Part shown: piece by piece, positions 8,637 through 17,452 of the stretch
Numbering within the stretch: position 1 is the first letter of the stretch
Layout of the letters: every line of letters starts with the position of its first letter
Assembly (NCBI GenBank): GCA_035693025.1
Contig: DASSHI010000036.1
Span: 62,001 to 126,000, forward strand
Length of the DNA: 64,000 nucleotides
Direction of reading: 5' to 3'
DNA from: VRUE01 sp035693025
GTDB lineage: Bacteria > Actinomycetota > Thermoleophilia > Solirubrobacterales > 70-9
The notes under the pieces: model-generated
The model's input: only the letters and a program-made list of their open reading frames with translations
Database searches by the model: none
What the model was told of the DNA's origin: nothing
Position numbers and translations under genes: made by a program

Positions 8637-8658
8637 GGGTACTAAGTGGGTACTAAGT
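8637..8658. repeat. Tandem GGGTACTAAGT x2, integrase arm-site candidate
   Basis: Two perfect adjacent copies of GGGTACTAAGT to the right of att1. The same or near-same tandem occurs just left of att2 (48309), left and right of att4 (57217, 57424) and left of att5 (63827), which suggests recombinase arm binding. Confidence 0.6.
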
Positions 8659-8722
8659 TCGTCCGATTTGGTTCCCAGCCTGAAGACGCCGGGGCCTTGT
8701 CTCGTTGCAGAATGACTCGGCC

Positions 8723-11299
8723 ATGGCGTCCTCGCCTACCCCCCGCGACGCGCGCACGCTGCTAACTACCTGGGCAAACGACCAGGACGGGTGGGTCCGG
8801 GCCATCGTTGGAGAGGCGGTCCTCTCACGCACGGAGCTAACCGCTGCCGTCGTCGAGCGCGTGACCGAATCGTTTCTCGTCGAGAAGCAGCTCGCTGAGG
8901 GTGAGTTGCTCGATGCACCAGAACTCGGCGAAACCGACACTGACGACGTCGAGAGCCATGCCCTCCGGTTGGTCTCGCTTCGGGATTGCCACGGCATCAA
9001 CGCCCTATCCAAGGACCAGGCGATTGAGTTCAACCCCAGGCTGACGATCTTGTTCGGCGAGAACGCGGCCGGGAAGACCGGCTACGTCCGCGTTCTCAAG
9101 CGCGTAGCCAACGTCAGGTCTGCAGAGGAGATCATCCCCGACATCCACCGGGCGACAGCCCGGCCACAACCGCAGGCCGTTCTCGCGTACTCAGTGGACG
9201 ATGAGGAGCAACCCGCGCTGGAGTGGACCGGCGAGACTGGCGTCCCGCCGCTGACCCGTCTCAGCGTCTTCGACACGCCTGCCGTCGCGCTCCATCTCGA
9301 CGAGAACCTGACCTACGTCTACACGCCGCCCGACCTCGCCCTATTTCGCTACGTTCATTCAGCCATCGAAGCCGTTCGCGCGCGCCTGGAGGAGCGCAAG
9401 GCGGAGAAAGAACCCCGCCAAAACCCATTTCTCACTGCGTTTGCGCGGGACTCCACCGTTTATCCAAGGATGGAGCAGCTCGGGCCTAGCACCGACATGG
9501 CTGAAATAGAGCAGCTTGCGACCCTGTCTGAGAGCGAGCGCGACGAGATCGATGCTCTGAAGCTCAGCATCCAGAGTCTTGGCTCGGAGACGGCAACGGG
9601 TCGCACAGGGCCACTTCGTAGCCGTATCGCGGCGCTTCGCGCCCTGGCCGATGTCGTGTCTGCAGCGTCAGCCTTCGACACCGCCGCTCTCGCTGCGGCC
9701 ACCGACGAGCTCGAACAAGCTCAGAAAGCGCAGGCCGAAGCTGGAACCTCGGTCCTCGGTGGCGAGGATCTACCAGCTGAGGTGCGACCTGCCTGGCAGT
9801 CATTCATCGAGGCCGGCGAGCGCTACCTGCAGACGTCCGCTGTGCAGCCGACATATCCGCAAGCAGACGACGCCTGCATCTACTGTCGCCAGCCTCTTGA
9901 GCAGTCCGCTGTATCGCTTCTGCGGTCGTACCGTGAGTACGCAAGCGGAGCGGCCGCAACTGCGGTCGAGGTGGCGGGAACCAAGGTTTCGAAGGTGCGC
10001 GCGCCACTCCTCGCTGACGACGTCGAGCAAGCTGTGTCCACGCTGAACGCCCTACTTCCTGGCATCGGGGACGGCGACGAGCCACCAGCCTGGGCAGCGG
10101 AAGGCCACGCGCTTGCCGACGCGGTTACGGCAGCCCGTGCCTCCTTTTCGGAGGAGCCCGCATCTCCACCGAAGATCGACGTTCAGGATGATCTGGCAGA
10201 CCGCGTGCAGGCTGCCCTTGCTGAGGCAGAGGCAGCGATGCGAGCAGCGGAAGGCGATGCGTCCACCCGGAAAGCTCGCCTGGCCGAGCAGCGAGGCCGG
10301 CTCGCCACCCTTGAAGCGCGCTCGACCCTTGCCCGCTTGCTTCCCGAGGTGCGTGCCTACGTCGAGAACGCTATTTGGGCCAGCAAGCTTCAGGCCGTCC
10401 TCCGGCGTTTTCAGGGCCTGCTCCGAAGCCTCACGGAGGTGTCAAAGCAGGCGAGCAACGAGGTTCTCAACGAGAACTTTCGCGAGGCCTTTGAGGAGGA
10501 ATGCAAAGCCCTTCGCGCCCCTACGGTCAAGCTGGGCTTCCCCGGTCGCCGTGGAGAGGCCGCCCGCAGCAAGACGGTTTCTGCTGACCACTCGCTGACT
10601 AAGGTGCTCTCAGAGGGCGAGCAGAAGGTGGTGGCGATCGCCGATTTCCTCGCAGAGGCCTCCTTCCGGGGCGGATCTGCCCCGCTTGTCTTCGATGACC
10701 CAGTCACCAGCCTCGACTATCGGCGCCTTGGTGAGATCGTCAGCCGTATCGTCGAGCTGAGCGAGGAGCACCAGATCGTCGTGCTCACCCACAACATCTG
10801 GTTCGCCTCCGAGTTACTTGCCCGGTTTGACCAGAATCCCGCCGGTTGCGCCTTCTACCAGGTGCTTGAGCGCGATGGCGCCAAGGGGGTCATCGTCGGA
10901 GGGGTTCATCCAAGGATCGACACGCAAGGCGAGATCAAGAAGCGCATAAAGAAGGCGATCACGGACGCCCAGGCCGCCAGTGATAGCCAGCGGGCCGAGG
11001 TCGTCGAGCGAGGGTACGAGCATATTCGAGCCTGGTGTGAGCAAGTGGCTGAGAAAGACCTCCTCGCCGACGTGGCAAGGCGTTACCAGCCCAACATCGC
11101 GATGCAGAACTTGGAGCGCATCAGACTCGACAAGCTCTCGGATGCAATCGACGCCATCCTGCCCATTTACCTGCGCGCCTGTCGTTACATCGGCGGCCAC
11201 TCCCAACCCATGGAGACCCTCGATATTCGCCCGACCCTGGAGCAGCTAAAGGACGATTGGCAGGCGCTCCAGGATGCCCGTAAGGGCTATCTCGACTGA
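8723..11299 (+). CDS. Rad50/RloC-like AAA ATPase with a CxxC motif
   Basis: 858 residues from ATG 8723 (an in-frame TTG lies 18 bases upstream). P-loop LFGENAAGKTGYVRV is at about residue 112, a lone CIYCRQPL zinc-hook-like motif near 384 lies between coiled-coil stretches, the ABC signature LSEGEQKVVAIADF is near 630, Walker B PLVFDDPVTSLD near 655, and VLTHN near 687. This is the AAA_13/Rad50-type architecture used by RloC and related phage-defence ATPases. The 150-residue C-terminus could carry an effector, but I cannot identify RNase residues. It leads a cassette of methylase and helicase genes. Confidence 0.7.
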   Translation: MASSPTPRDARTLLTTWANDQDGWVRAIVGEAVLSRTELTAAVVERVTESFLVEKQLAEGELLDAPELGETDTDDVESHALRLVSLRDCHGINALSKDQAIEFNPRLTILFGENAAGKTGYVRVLKRVANVRSAEEIIPDIHRATARPQPQAVLAYSVDDEEQPALEWTGETGVPPLTRLSVFDTPAVALHLDENLTYVYTPPDLALFRYVHSAIEAVRARLEERKAEKEPRQNPFLTAFARDSTVYPRMEQLGPSTDMAEIEQLATLSESERDEIDALKLSIQSLGSETATGRTGPLRSRIAALRALADVVSAASAFDTAALAAATDELEQAQKAQAEAGTSVLGGEDLPAEVRPAWQSFIEAGERYLQTSAVQPTYPQADDACIYCRQPLEQSAVSLLRSYREYASGAAATAVEVAGTKVSKVRAPLLADDVEQAVSTLNALLPGIGDGDEPPAWAAEGHALADAVTAARASFSEEPASPPKIDVQDDLADRVQAALAEAEAAMRAAEGDASTRKARLAEQRGRLATLEARSTLARLLPEVRAYVENAIWASKLQAVLRRFQGLLRSLTEVSKQASNEVLNENFREAFEEECKALRAPTVKLGFPGRRGEAARSKTVSADHSLTKVLSEGEQKVVAIADFLAEASFRGGSAPLVFDDPVTSLDYRRLGEIVSRIVELSEEHQIVVLTHNIWFASELLARFDQNPAGCAFYQVLERDGAKGVIVGGVHPRIDTQGEIKKRIKKAITDAQAASDSQRAEVVERGYEHIRAWCEQVAEKDLLADVARRYQPNIAMQNLERIRLDKLSDAIDAILPIYLRACRYIGGHSQPMETLDIRPTLEQLKDDWQALQDARKGYLD

Positions 11300-11426
11300 A
11301 CGACCGGCGATTTGCACCGGCCGGGGGAGCGAATCTTGCCCTGGCGGTGCTTATGAGCGAATGGAGCGACTTTGTGGTTCCGAGTGCCGATGATGGAAGA
11401 CTGCTGATATGGAGGCTGGAGGGCAA

Positions 11427-12107
11427 ATGGCGCTCATGCAGAAGCTGGCGAAGCCCAACGGCCAGATCAAGTCGCGGGACCGGGTTCGGGATCTGGCCGA
11501 GGTCTACACGCATGAGCGTGAGATCAACGCGATGCTCGCTCTGGTCCCGGACATGTTCCCGACTGCTCAGGATCCGGGGAACACGGATCGGACCTTCCTC
11601 GAGCCAGCTTGCGGGCACGGCAACTTCCTCGTCGAGATTCTGCGCCGCAAGCTTCGGTTCGTGACGCCGCAGCGCTACGGGCGCGGTGAGCGTTTCGAGC
11701 ACCGAGTCTTGCGCTGTCTGGCCTCGGTCTACGGGATCGACATCTGCGAGGAGAACGTTCGCGAGTCGCGCGAGCGGATGCGAGCCGTGATCGACGCGCA
11801 CATTCAGGTGCAGCTGAGCGATGGTCCGACGACGGGTTTCGTCGAAGCAGTCGAGACGATCCTCGCGACCAACGTCATCTGCGCCGACACGCTCGCCGAC
11901 GCCGCCGAGGTCGAGCTCGTGGAATACAAGCCCGGCAGCGGCAGTACGTTCACCCGCGGCTGGTCCCGGCCGTTAGCCACAAACGCCGGGGAGCCGAATT
12001 TGTTTTCGCTGGCGGCTCCCCGATGCGACCAGGTGCCCGTCCATTACTCAGCCCTCGCAAGCCAGACCGAACCGGCTGTCGGCTCGACTCAAAAGAAGGC
12101 CGCTTGA
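11427..12107 (+). CDS. N6-methylase-like protein with SAM motif I but no NPPY
   Basis: 226 residues from ATG 11427 (alternative ATG 11409). The SAM-binding loop is FLEPACGHGNFLVEILRRKL, followed by VYGIDICEENV (motif II region) and VICADTL (motif III region). After that the chain turns polar and ends without an NPPY/DPPY catalytic motif. The following gene, sharing one base with this stop (TGATG), carries NPPY. The two probably act as a pair in a restriction-modification-like system. It could also be a structural or specificity partner rather than a methylase. Confidence 0.65.
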   Translation: MALMQKLAKPNGQIKSRDRVRDLAEVYTHEREINAMLALVPDMFPTAQDPGNTDRTFLEPACGHGNFLVEILRRKLRFVTPQRYGRGERFEHRVLRCLASVYGIDICEENVRESRERMRAVIDAHIQVQLSDGPTTGFVEAVETILATNVICADTLADAAEVELVEYKPGSGSTFTRGWSRPLATNAGEPNLFSLAAPRCDQVPVHYSALASQTEPAVGSTQKKAA

Positions 12108-13648
12108 TGCCTGTCAAGGAGCGCCAGTACGTTCCCGACATTCTCGAGTGCCTCGCGCAGCTCTCAAGCGATGAGGTGCCGACGCCGCCGAAGCTCGCGA
12201 ACGCGATGCTCGATCTGTTGCCCGCTGAGGTCTGGTCGAAGCCGGACTACCGCTGGTGCGATCCGTGTTCGAAGTCGGGCGTGTTCCTGCGTGAGATAGT
12301 CAAACGCCTCCTGTTCGAGGGGCTGGTCGACTGGGAGCCTAACTTCGAGAAGCGCCGCGAGCACATCTTCCACAACATGATCTTCGGCTGCGGGATCACG
12401 CAGCTGACCGGGATCATCTCGCGTCGCACTGTCTACTACTCGCGCCACGCGGCCGGCGAGCACTCGGTGATCCGCATGGAGTCAGATGACGGGAACATCC
12501 CGTTCGTTCGCGCCGAGCACGATTTCAATGGAGGCCGCTGCACTATTTGCAGCGCACCCGAGGACTTGGAGCGCGGCTCTGACCGCGAGAACTATGCCTA
12601 CGCCTTCATCCACGGGGCGTACCCGACCGAGGAGATGGAAGACATGACGTTCGACATAATCGTTGGGAACCCGCCGTACCAGTTGGGGGCCAGCGGAGGT
12701 GACAGTCCCGGTGGATTTGCGATGCCGCTCTACCAACGGTTCGTCGAGAAGGCAATCGAGATGGATCCGCGATACGTCCTGATGATCACGCCCTCACGCT
12801 GGTTTGCGGGTGGCCGAAACCTCGAGGCGTATCGCGACCGAATGTTGGCCGACCGACATATGCGTCGTCTCGTCGACTTTCCGAATGCGGGGGAGTGCTT
12901 CCCAGGGAACGAGATCAAGGGAGGGGTTTCGTACTTCCTGTGGGATCGTGAGCATGAAGGCCCGTGCGAGGTCACGACGATTCGTGACGGAGAGCTGGTG
13001 GGGGAGACGACCTCGCGCAATCTCGATGCCTATGACGTTCTCGTCAGGTACAACCAAGGTGTCACGATCCTCGAGAAGATCTGGCCCGATGGACCCGACG
13101 ACTCCGCGCTCTCCGCTCGCGTCTCGCCGATCCAGCCGTTCAGCATCAGGACGAACTTCCGGGGCAAGTCGAAGCCGGACGGCCTGACGAATCCGGTCGG
13201 CCTATATGGCAACGGAGGGGTGACCTACATCGAGCGCGAGGACGTGCCCAGAAACGACGATTGGGTCGACGAGTGGAAGGTGCTGCTCGGCAGGGCTTAC
13301 GGAGCAGGCGAGGCGATCCCACACCAAATTACGAATGTGCCGATCGTGGCTCCACCGGATACGGCCTGCACCGAGACCTACCTGGTGATCAACCGGTTCT
13401 CAAACGAGAATCACGCGCGCCGGTTCGCGGCGTACCTCTCGACCAGGTTTGTACGGTTCCTGATCTCCTTGCGCAAGAACACGCAAGACATCTACAGCGA
13501 GCGATTCGCATTCGTCCCGGACCTCGCCATGGACCATGACTGGACCGACGCCGATCTCTACGCGCGCTATGGCCTGACCGATCAGGAGATCAAGTTCATC
13601 GAGTCGCAGGTCAGGGGGATGTCTGCTCCTGAGTCTGTCGAGGCGTGA
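12107..13648 (+). CDS. Eco57I-type N6-adenine DNA methylase with NPPY
   Basis: 513 residues. Motif I appears as WCDPCSKSGVFLREIVKRLL near residue 45, a small Cys pair (GRCTICSAPEDL) lies near 145, and the catalytic motif IV is FDIIVGNPPYQLGASGGDS at about 185. SRWFAGGRNLEAYRDRML and the C-terminal half resemble Eco57I-like enzymes with target recognition. It should methylate adenine using SAM. The start ATG overlaps the upstream stop, and the gene itself overlaps the helicase gene by 4 bases (GTGA), so the three are one operon. Confidence 0.85.
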   Translation: MPVKERQYVPDILECLAQLSSDEVPTPPKLANAMLDLLPAEVWSKPDYRWCDPCSKSGVFLREIVKRLLFEGLVDWEPNFEKRREHIFHNMIFGCGITQLTGIISRRTVYYSRHAAGEHSVIRMESDDGNIPFVRAEHDFNGGRCTICSAPEDLERGSDRENYAYAFIHGAYPTEEMEDMTFDIIVGNPPYQLGASGGDSPGGFAMPLYQRFVEKAIEMDPRYVLMITPSRWFAGGRNLEAYRDRMLADRHMRRLVDFPNAGECFPGNEIKGGVSYFLWDREHEGPCEVTTIRDGELVGETTSRNLDAYDVLVRYNQGVTILEKIWPDGPDDSALSARVSPIQPFSIRTNFRGKSKPDGLTNPVGLYGNGGVTYIEREDVPRNDDWVDEWKVLLGRAYGAGEAIPHQITNVPIVAPPDTACTETYLVINRFSNENHARRFAAYLSTRFVRFLISLRKNTQDIYSERFAFVPDLAMDHDWTDADLYARYGLTDQEIKFIESQVRGMSAPESVEA

Positions 13649-16137
13649 GTAATCGAATCTACGCCTACACGGTCGTCGGCAAGGACGCCGAGCCGTGGGA
13701 GCGGATATCTGGGCAGACCCGCACGAGCGGAACGGGCCTAATCAAGGTCGGACAGACGACCAGGCGGACTGCGCGGGAGAGGATCAAGCAACAGCTCGGA
13801 ACGGCCTACCCGAACCTTGACGGCGTCGAGATCCTGCTGGACGAGGCCGCCGCTCGCGAGGATGGCGGTGACTTCACCGATCACGAGGTCCACGCCGCCC
13901 TCGTGGCCGAGGGAATTCGCCGGCCCGGCGGAGAGTGGTTCGAGGCGACTCTCGATGAGGTCAAGGCCGCGATCAACAAGGTGCGCTCGGGTTTGCCGTT
14001 CGAGCCCACGCGGACCGAGTCGTTCAAGCTGCGTCCCGAGCAGCAGGAAGCCGTCGAGCGCACCGCCGCATACTTCCATGACCAGGCCGACACAGGCCGA
14101 CCACCGCGGTTCCTCTGGAACGCGAAGATGCGGTTCGGCAAGACGTTCGCCACCTACCAGCTCACCAAGGCGATGGGTTGGAAGCGCGTGCTCGTCCTCA
14201 CCTACAAGCCCGCCGTCCAGGCGGCGTGGCGCGACGACCTACTGGGTCACGTGGACTTCGCGGGTTGGCACTTCGTCGACCGCGAGACGCCGATCTCGGA
14301 GGCAGACGCGCTTTTGAGCGGACGTGACCCGGTCGTCCGCTTCGCCTCCTTCCAAGATCTGAATCAGAAGTCGGAGGATGGCCAAGTCAAGGCACACAAC
14401 GAGTCGATACACCTGACCGACTGGGATTGCATCGTGCTCGATGAGTACCACTTCGGGGCCTGGCGCGACAGCGCCCGCGAGCTATACGACCCAGCCGAGA
14501 AGGCGCTGGCGGAGCAGGTGGAGATCGACGAAGAGGTGACCGAGGAGGACCTTGGGCTGGAGTCAGCGCATTACCTATATCTCTCGGGCACCCCGTTTCG
14601 CGCGATCACCAACGGGGAGTTCACCGAGGACGCCACCTTCGATTGGACCTATGTGGATGAGCAGGCGGCGAAGGAGGAATGGAAGCCGAGCCGCGGGCAG
14701 AACCCCTACCTCGAGCTGCCCGGGATGGAGATGTACGCCTACGAGATCGCCCCCGGCGCGGCGGGCTGGGCCGAAGAAGGAGAGTTCGCCGGCTTCTCTT
14801 TGTCGCAGTACTTCAAAGCAACTCGTCGGGGAAGCGGTCGCGGCACGCCGGGACCGGGCGACTGCGCCTTCGATGACCCTGAGCGCGTCTCCGAGTTCCT
14901 CGAGATGCTTCGCGGCAAGCTTTCCGAGCAGCTGAAGGTTCAGATCGTTTCCGGTCAAAAGCCGCCTTTCCCGTACGAGAGTCCCGCGTTCACCCAGCAG
15001 ATCAGACACTCCGTCTGGTACTTGCCCGATGTGGCCTCCTGCTTTGCGATGCGCGACATGCTCGACGGACACCCCTACTTCTCAGACTTTGAGGTTGTGG
15101 TCGCCGCCGGCCCGGCCGCTGGCCAGGGTGCAGAGGCAAAGCCGCCCGTCGAGGCGGCAATCGCCAGAGCAGAGAAGGAGCACACCTCGGGTTCAATCAC
15201 TCTTTCCTGCGGCAAGCTGATGACTGGCGTGACGGTGCGCGAGTGGGGTGCGATCCTGATGCTCCGCTCGTTGAAGTCGCCCGAGTCCTACTTTCAGGCT
15301 GCGTTTCGGATTCAGTCGCCCTACGCGATCCACGACCCAGAGGGCGGACTCGAAGTGCGAAAGCCCACCTGCTACCTGTTCGAGTTCGACCCCAACCGGG
15401 CACTCTCGCTGCTCTCCGAGTACGGGCTGAGATTGGCGGCCCAGCAGGACGAGACTGCCGAGCAAGCGATCGGCAAGCTGATCAACTACCTGCCAATCTT
15501 CGGGTTCAAGGGGGGAACGATGACCGAGCTTCGGGCCTCCGACGTGCTCGACTGGGCGACGGCTGGCGTCGGCGCCACCGCACTCGCGAAGCAGTGGAAC
15601 TCTCCGGTCCTCGTTGAGGTCAACGAGCGCACCCTCTCGGCCGTGCTCGACCACCCAGAGCTGCTCGAGGCGCTCGGACAGGTCGAGGACTTCCGGGCGC
15701 TGGTCGACAACGCCGAGCATGTCGTCACCTCGACCAAGATGCTGAAGAAGGCAAAGCGGGAGCAGGGGGGGCAGCTCGACCCCGAACAGAAGCGCGAGCA
15801 GTCAGAGACCGCGAAGAGACGGAAGGAAATCCGCGAAAAGCTTCAGAAGTTCCTCGCCCGCGTGCCGGTGTTCATGTATGGGACGGATTTCCGTGAGGAG
15901 GCGCTCAAGCATGTGATCGAGTCGCTAGACCCCGCCCTCTTCGAGCGGGTGACCGGCCTCACGATCGAAGATTTTACGTTGCTCAGCGATCTCGGTCTGT
16001 TCAACGCGGGAAACATGGATGCTGCGATCTACCAATTCCGGCGCTTCGAGCAGGAAAGCCTGCAGTATGCGGAGGCTCAACCTGCCTACGAATCACCCAA
16101 GCACATAGGGCTCTGGGAGCAAAAAGCAGACGAGTAA
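13645..16137 (+). CDS. GIY-YIG (T5orf172-like) nuclease fused to a DEAD/DEAH helicase
   Basis: 830 residues from GTG. The first 100 residues (IYAYTVVG, then GLIKVGQTTRRTARERIKQQ) look like a T5orf172-type GIY-YIG nuclease. A superfamily 2 helicase follows: Walker A AKMRFGKTFATYQL near 157, motif II CIVLDEYHFG near 263, motif III LSGTPFRAI, and a C-terminal lobe with KLMTGVTVREW and YFQAAFRIQSPYA. It would be the restriction subunit, translocating and cutting unmodified DNA with the preceding methylases. It is the last gene of the cassette. Confidence 0.8.
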   Translation: MSNRIYAYTVVGKDAEPWERISGQTRTSGTGLIKVGQTTRRTARERIKQQLGTAYPNLDGVEILLDEAAAREDGGDFTDHEVHAALVAEGIRRPGGEWFEATLDEVKAAINKVRSGLPFEPTRTESFKLRPEQQEAVERTAAYFHDQADTGRPPRFLWNAKMRFGKTFATYQLTKAMGWKRVLVLTYKPAVQAAWRDDLLGHVDFAGWHFVDRETPISEADALLSGRDPVVRFASFQDLNQKSEDGQVKAHNESIHLTDWDCIVLDEYHFGAWRDSARELYDPAEKALAEQVEIDEEVTEEDLGLESAHYLYLSGTPFRAITNGEFTEDATFDWTYVDEQAAKEEWKPSRGQNPYLELPGMEMYAYEIAPGAAGWAEEGEFAGFSLSQYFKATRRGSGRGTPGPGDCAFDDPERVSEFLEMLRGKLSEQLKVQIVSGQKPPFPYESPAFTQQIRHSVWYLPDVASCFAMRDMLDGHPYFSDFEVVVAAGPAAGQGAEAKPPVEAAIARAEKEHTSGSITLSCGKLMTGVTVREWGAILMLRSLKSPESYFQAAFRIQSPYAIHDPEGGLEVRKPTCYLFEFDPNRALSLLSEYGLRLAAQQDETAEQAIGKLINYLPIFGFKGGTMTELRASDVLDWATAGVGATALAKQWNSPVLVEVNERTLSAVLDHPELLEALGQVEDFRALVDNAEHVVTSTKMLKKAKREQGGQLDPEQKREQSETAKRRKEIREKLQKFLARVPVFMYGTDFREEALKHVIESLDPALFERVTGLTIEDFTLLSDLGLFNAGNMDAAIYQFRRFEQESLQYAEAQPAYESPKHIGLWEQKADE

Positions 16138-16336
16138 CCAACGGCGACGGCAGAGCGCCCCCTATTCCAGGCCGCGCGACGATCCGTGAACTCGTTTGAC
16201 GTCTGTCGCCGCGAGCCTGGCAGCGGCAGGCAGGCACTCGAAGTTGCTGCTAGCGGTCCTCCGCGTTGACGGTCGCGCCTCCCTGTCCGCCGCCGGACGG
16301 CCCAGCGACAGCCGTCAAAGAGTCAGGAGGTCCACG

Positions 16337-16912
16337 ATGGATGCTTCATTCGACCACGACAGCCCGCTTCGGGAGCTCGTCCCCGGCCGCTTCACGCGGG
16401 TCTCCGTGCAGACCCCCGCCGGAGAGATCGAAGCGAGGTTGAGCGAGAGGGGCAATTGGGAGCTGCGGGTTCGCCGCGACCAAGAGGTGAACTGGCGCTT
16501 GGCCTGCACCGGCGACCTCGATTGTGGAATCGTCACGACGCAGCCGGTCGCCGCCGCCCAGGAGGAGGTCATCAACCTCGGGGCGCTGATGGTCGACCCA
16601 GCGGGTCGGCGGGCGACCGTCAAGGGGGACGAGGTGCGCCTCGCCCGCAAGGAGTTCGCGCTGCTGCTGATCCTGGCGGCGCAGCCCGATCGGGTCTTCT
16701 CGAAGGAGGAGCTGCTCGCAACGGTCTGGGGGCATACCGGCCTCACCCACACCCGGACCCTCGATAGCCACGCGAGCAGATTGCGGAGAAGGTTGAGCAC
16801 CGCTGGAGCTCCCGGCCTCGTCGTCAACACGCGGGGGGTCGGCTACCGGCTTAGGGACCGCCCTGACCTGGCAGCGCTGCCTGCCCTCGGTCCCGCGAGC
16901 AAGGTCGCATAA
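16337..16912 (+). CDS. OmpR/PhoB-type winged-helix transcription regulator without receiver domain
   Basis: 191 residues, ATG preceded by AGGAGG. The C-terminal half is a clear Trans_reg_C fold: LGALMVDPAGRRATV, ARKEFALLLILAAQPDRVFS, LDSHASRLRRRL and VVNTRGVGYRL. The N-terminal 90 residues are not a receiver domain (no D-D-K pattern) and are unrecognised. It is the first gene of the ICE core and is likely its regulator. A frameshifted, truncated copy sits at 57002-57216 beside att4. Confidence 0.8.
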   Translation: MDASFDHDSPLRELVPGRFTRVSVQTPAGEIEARLSERGNWELRVRRDQEVNWRLACTGDLDCGIVTTQPVAAAQEEVINLGALMVDPAGRRATVKGDEVRLARKEFALLLILAAQPDRVFSKEELLATVWGHTGLTHTRTLDSHASRLRRRLSTAGAPGLVVNTRGVGYRLRDRPDLAALPALGPASKVA

Positions 16913-17070
16913 GCCCGGCTCGTTGCTTGGAGTCGTTTGAGCCTGGCAGCGGCCGGCGTCACGTCAAGGCCCGCTGCGCGGCCCTCGCTGTCGCGCCCTC
17001 CGGGTGACGTGTCGCCTCATCCGCTGCCGGACGGCTCACGACTCCCACCAACGAGCCAAGGAGGTGCGCG

Positions 17071-17364
17071 ATGAGCGCTACGGCAATTCAGACCCGTCCG
17101 GCACAACTCCACGAACTCGGCCGCTACACCGTCTCGAACGAGGCGCGTGTCCTGGTCGGTCGCCGCATTGAGGGCAAGGTCTTCATCTACGACTACCCGA
17201 GGGACGGTCACGGTCGTCGCTACTTCGTCGAGTCGGGATTCGAGTCGAAGGCGGAGCTGGCGGTGCTGCTCGCCGACTACCGGCGACAGGCGGAGCGGCT
17301 GGGCACTTGCCCGATGAGCCACGACGCGATCGAGAGGGCTTTCGAGCTGGCCGCCCTCGCTTAG
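17071..17364 (+). CDS. Small ICE protein of unknown function
   Basis: 97 residues with a strong ribosome site (AAGGAGGTGCGCG-ATG). It is compact and mixed alpha/beta (YTVSNEARVLVGRRIEGKVF, YDYPRDGHGRRYFVESGF, AELAVLLADYRRQAERLG). No recognised domain. Its upstream region repeats words of the region upstream of the winged-helix gene (GTTTGA, CCTGGCAGCGGC, GCCGGACGGC), suggesting shared control. It precedes parB. Confidence 0.7.
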   Translation: MSATAIQTRPAQLHELGRYTVSNEARVLVGRRIEGKVFIYDYPRDGHGRRYFVESGFESKAELAVLLADYRRQAERLGTCPMSHDAIERAFELAALA

Positions 17365-17381
17365 CCGGCGCCCCGCATGGT

Positions 17382-17429
17382 CGCACGCTTCGCGTGCGGG
17401 GGCGGGGGCACCGGCTCCCGCATCGGGCG
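17382..17429 (+). promoter_or_regulatory. Conserved leader: hairpin plus GGGCACCGGCTCCCGCA-CGGGCG
   Basis: A hairpin (CGCACGC-TTC-GCGTGCG, 17382-17398) is followed 8-30 bases later by GGGCACCGGCTCCCGCA then TCGGGCG. Almost the same arrangement precedes the gene at 27154. It lies 24 bases before the parB start and may be an RNA or DNA regulatory element of the ICE. Confidence 0.55.
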
Positions 17430-17452
17430 AGAGCAAGGACAAAGGAGCACCC

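Noticed and set aside
8637..8658. GGGTAC-type tandems as the start of a CRISPR array
   Set aside because: Only two units without spacers, tied to att sites; no CRISPR array or cas gene is seen in the window.
8723..11299. Calling the AAA protein a definite RloC/PrrC anticodon nuclease
   Set aside because: The ATPase and CxxC hook fit, but I could not identify the nuclease catalytic residues in the C-terminal part.
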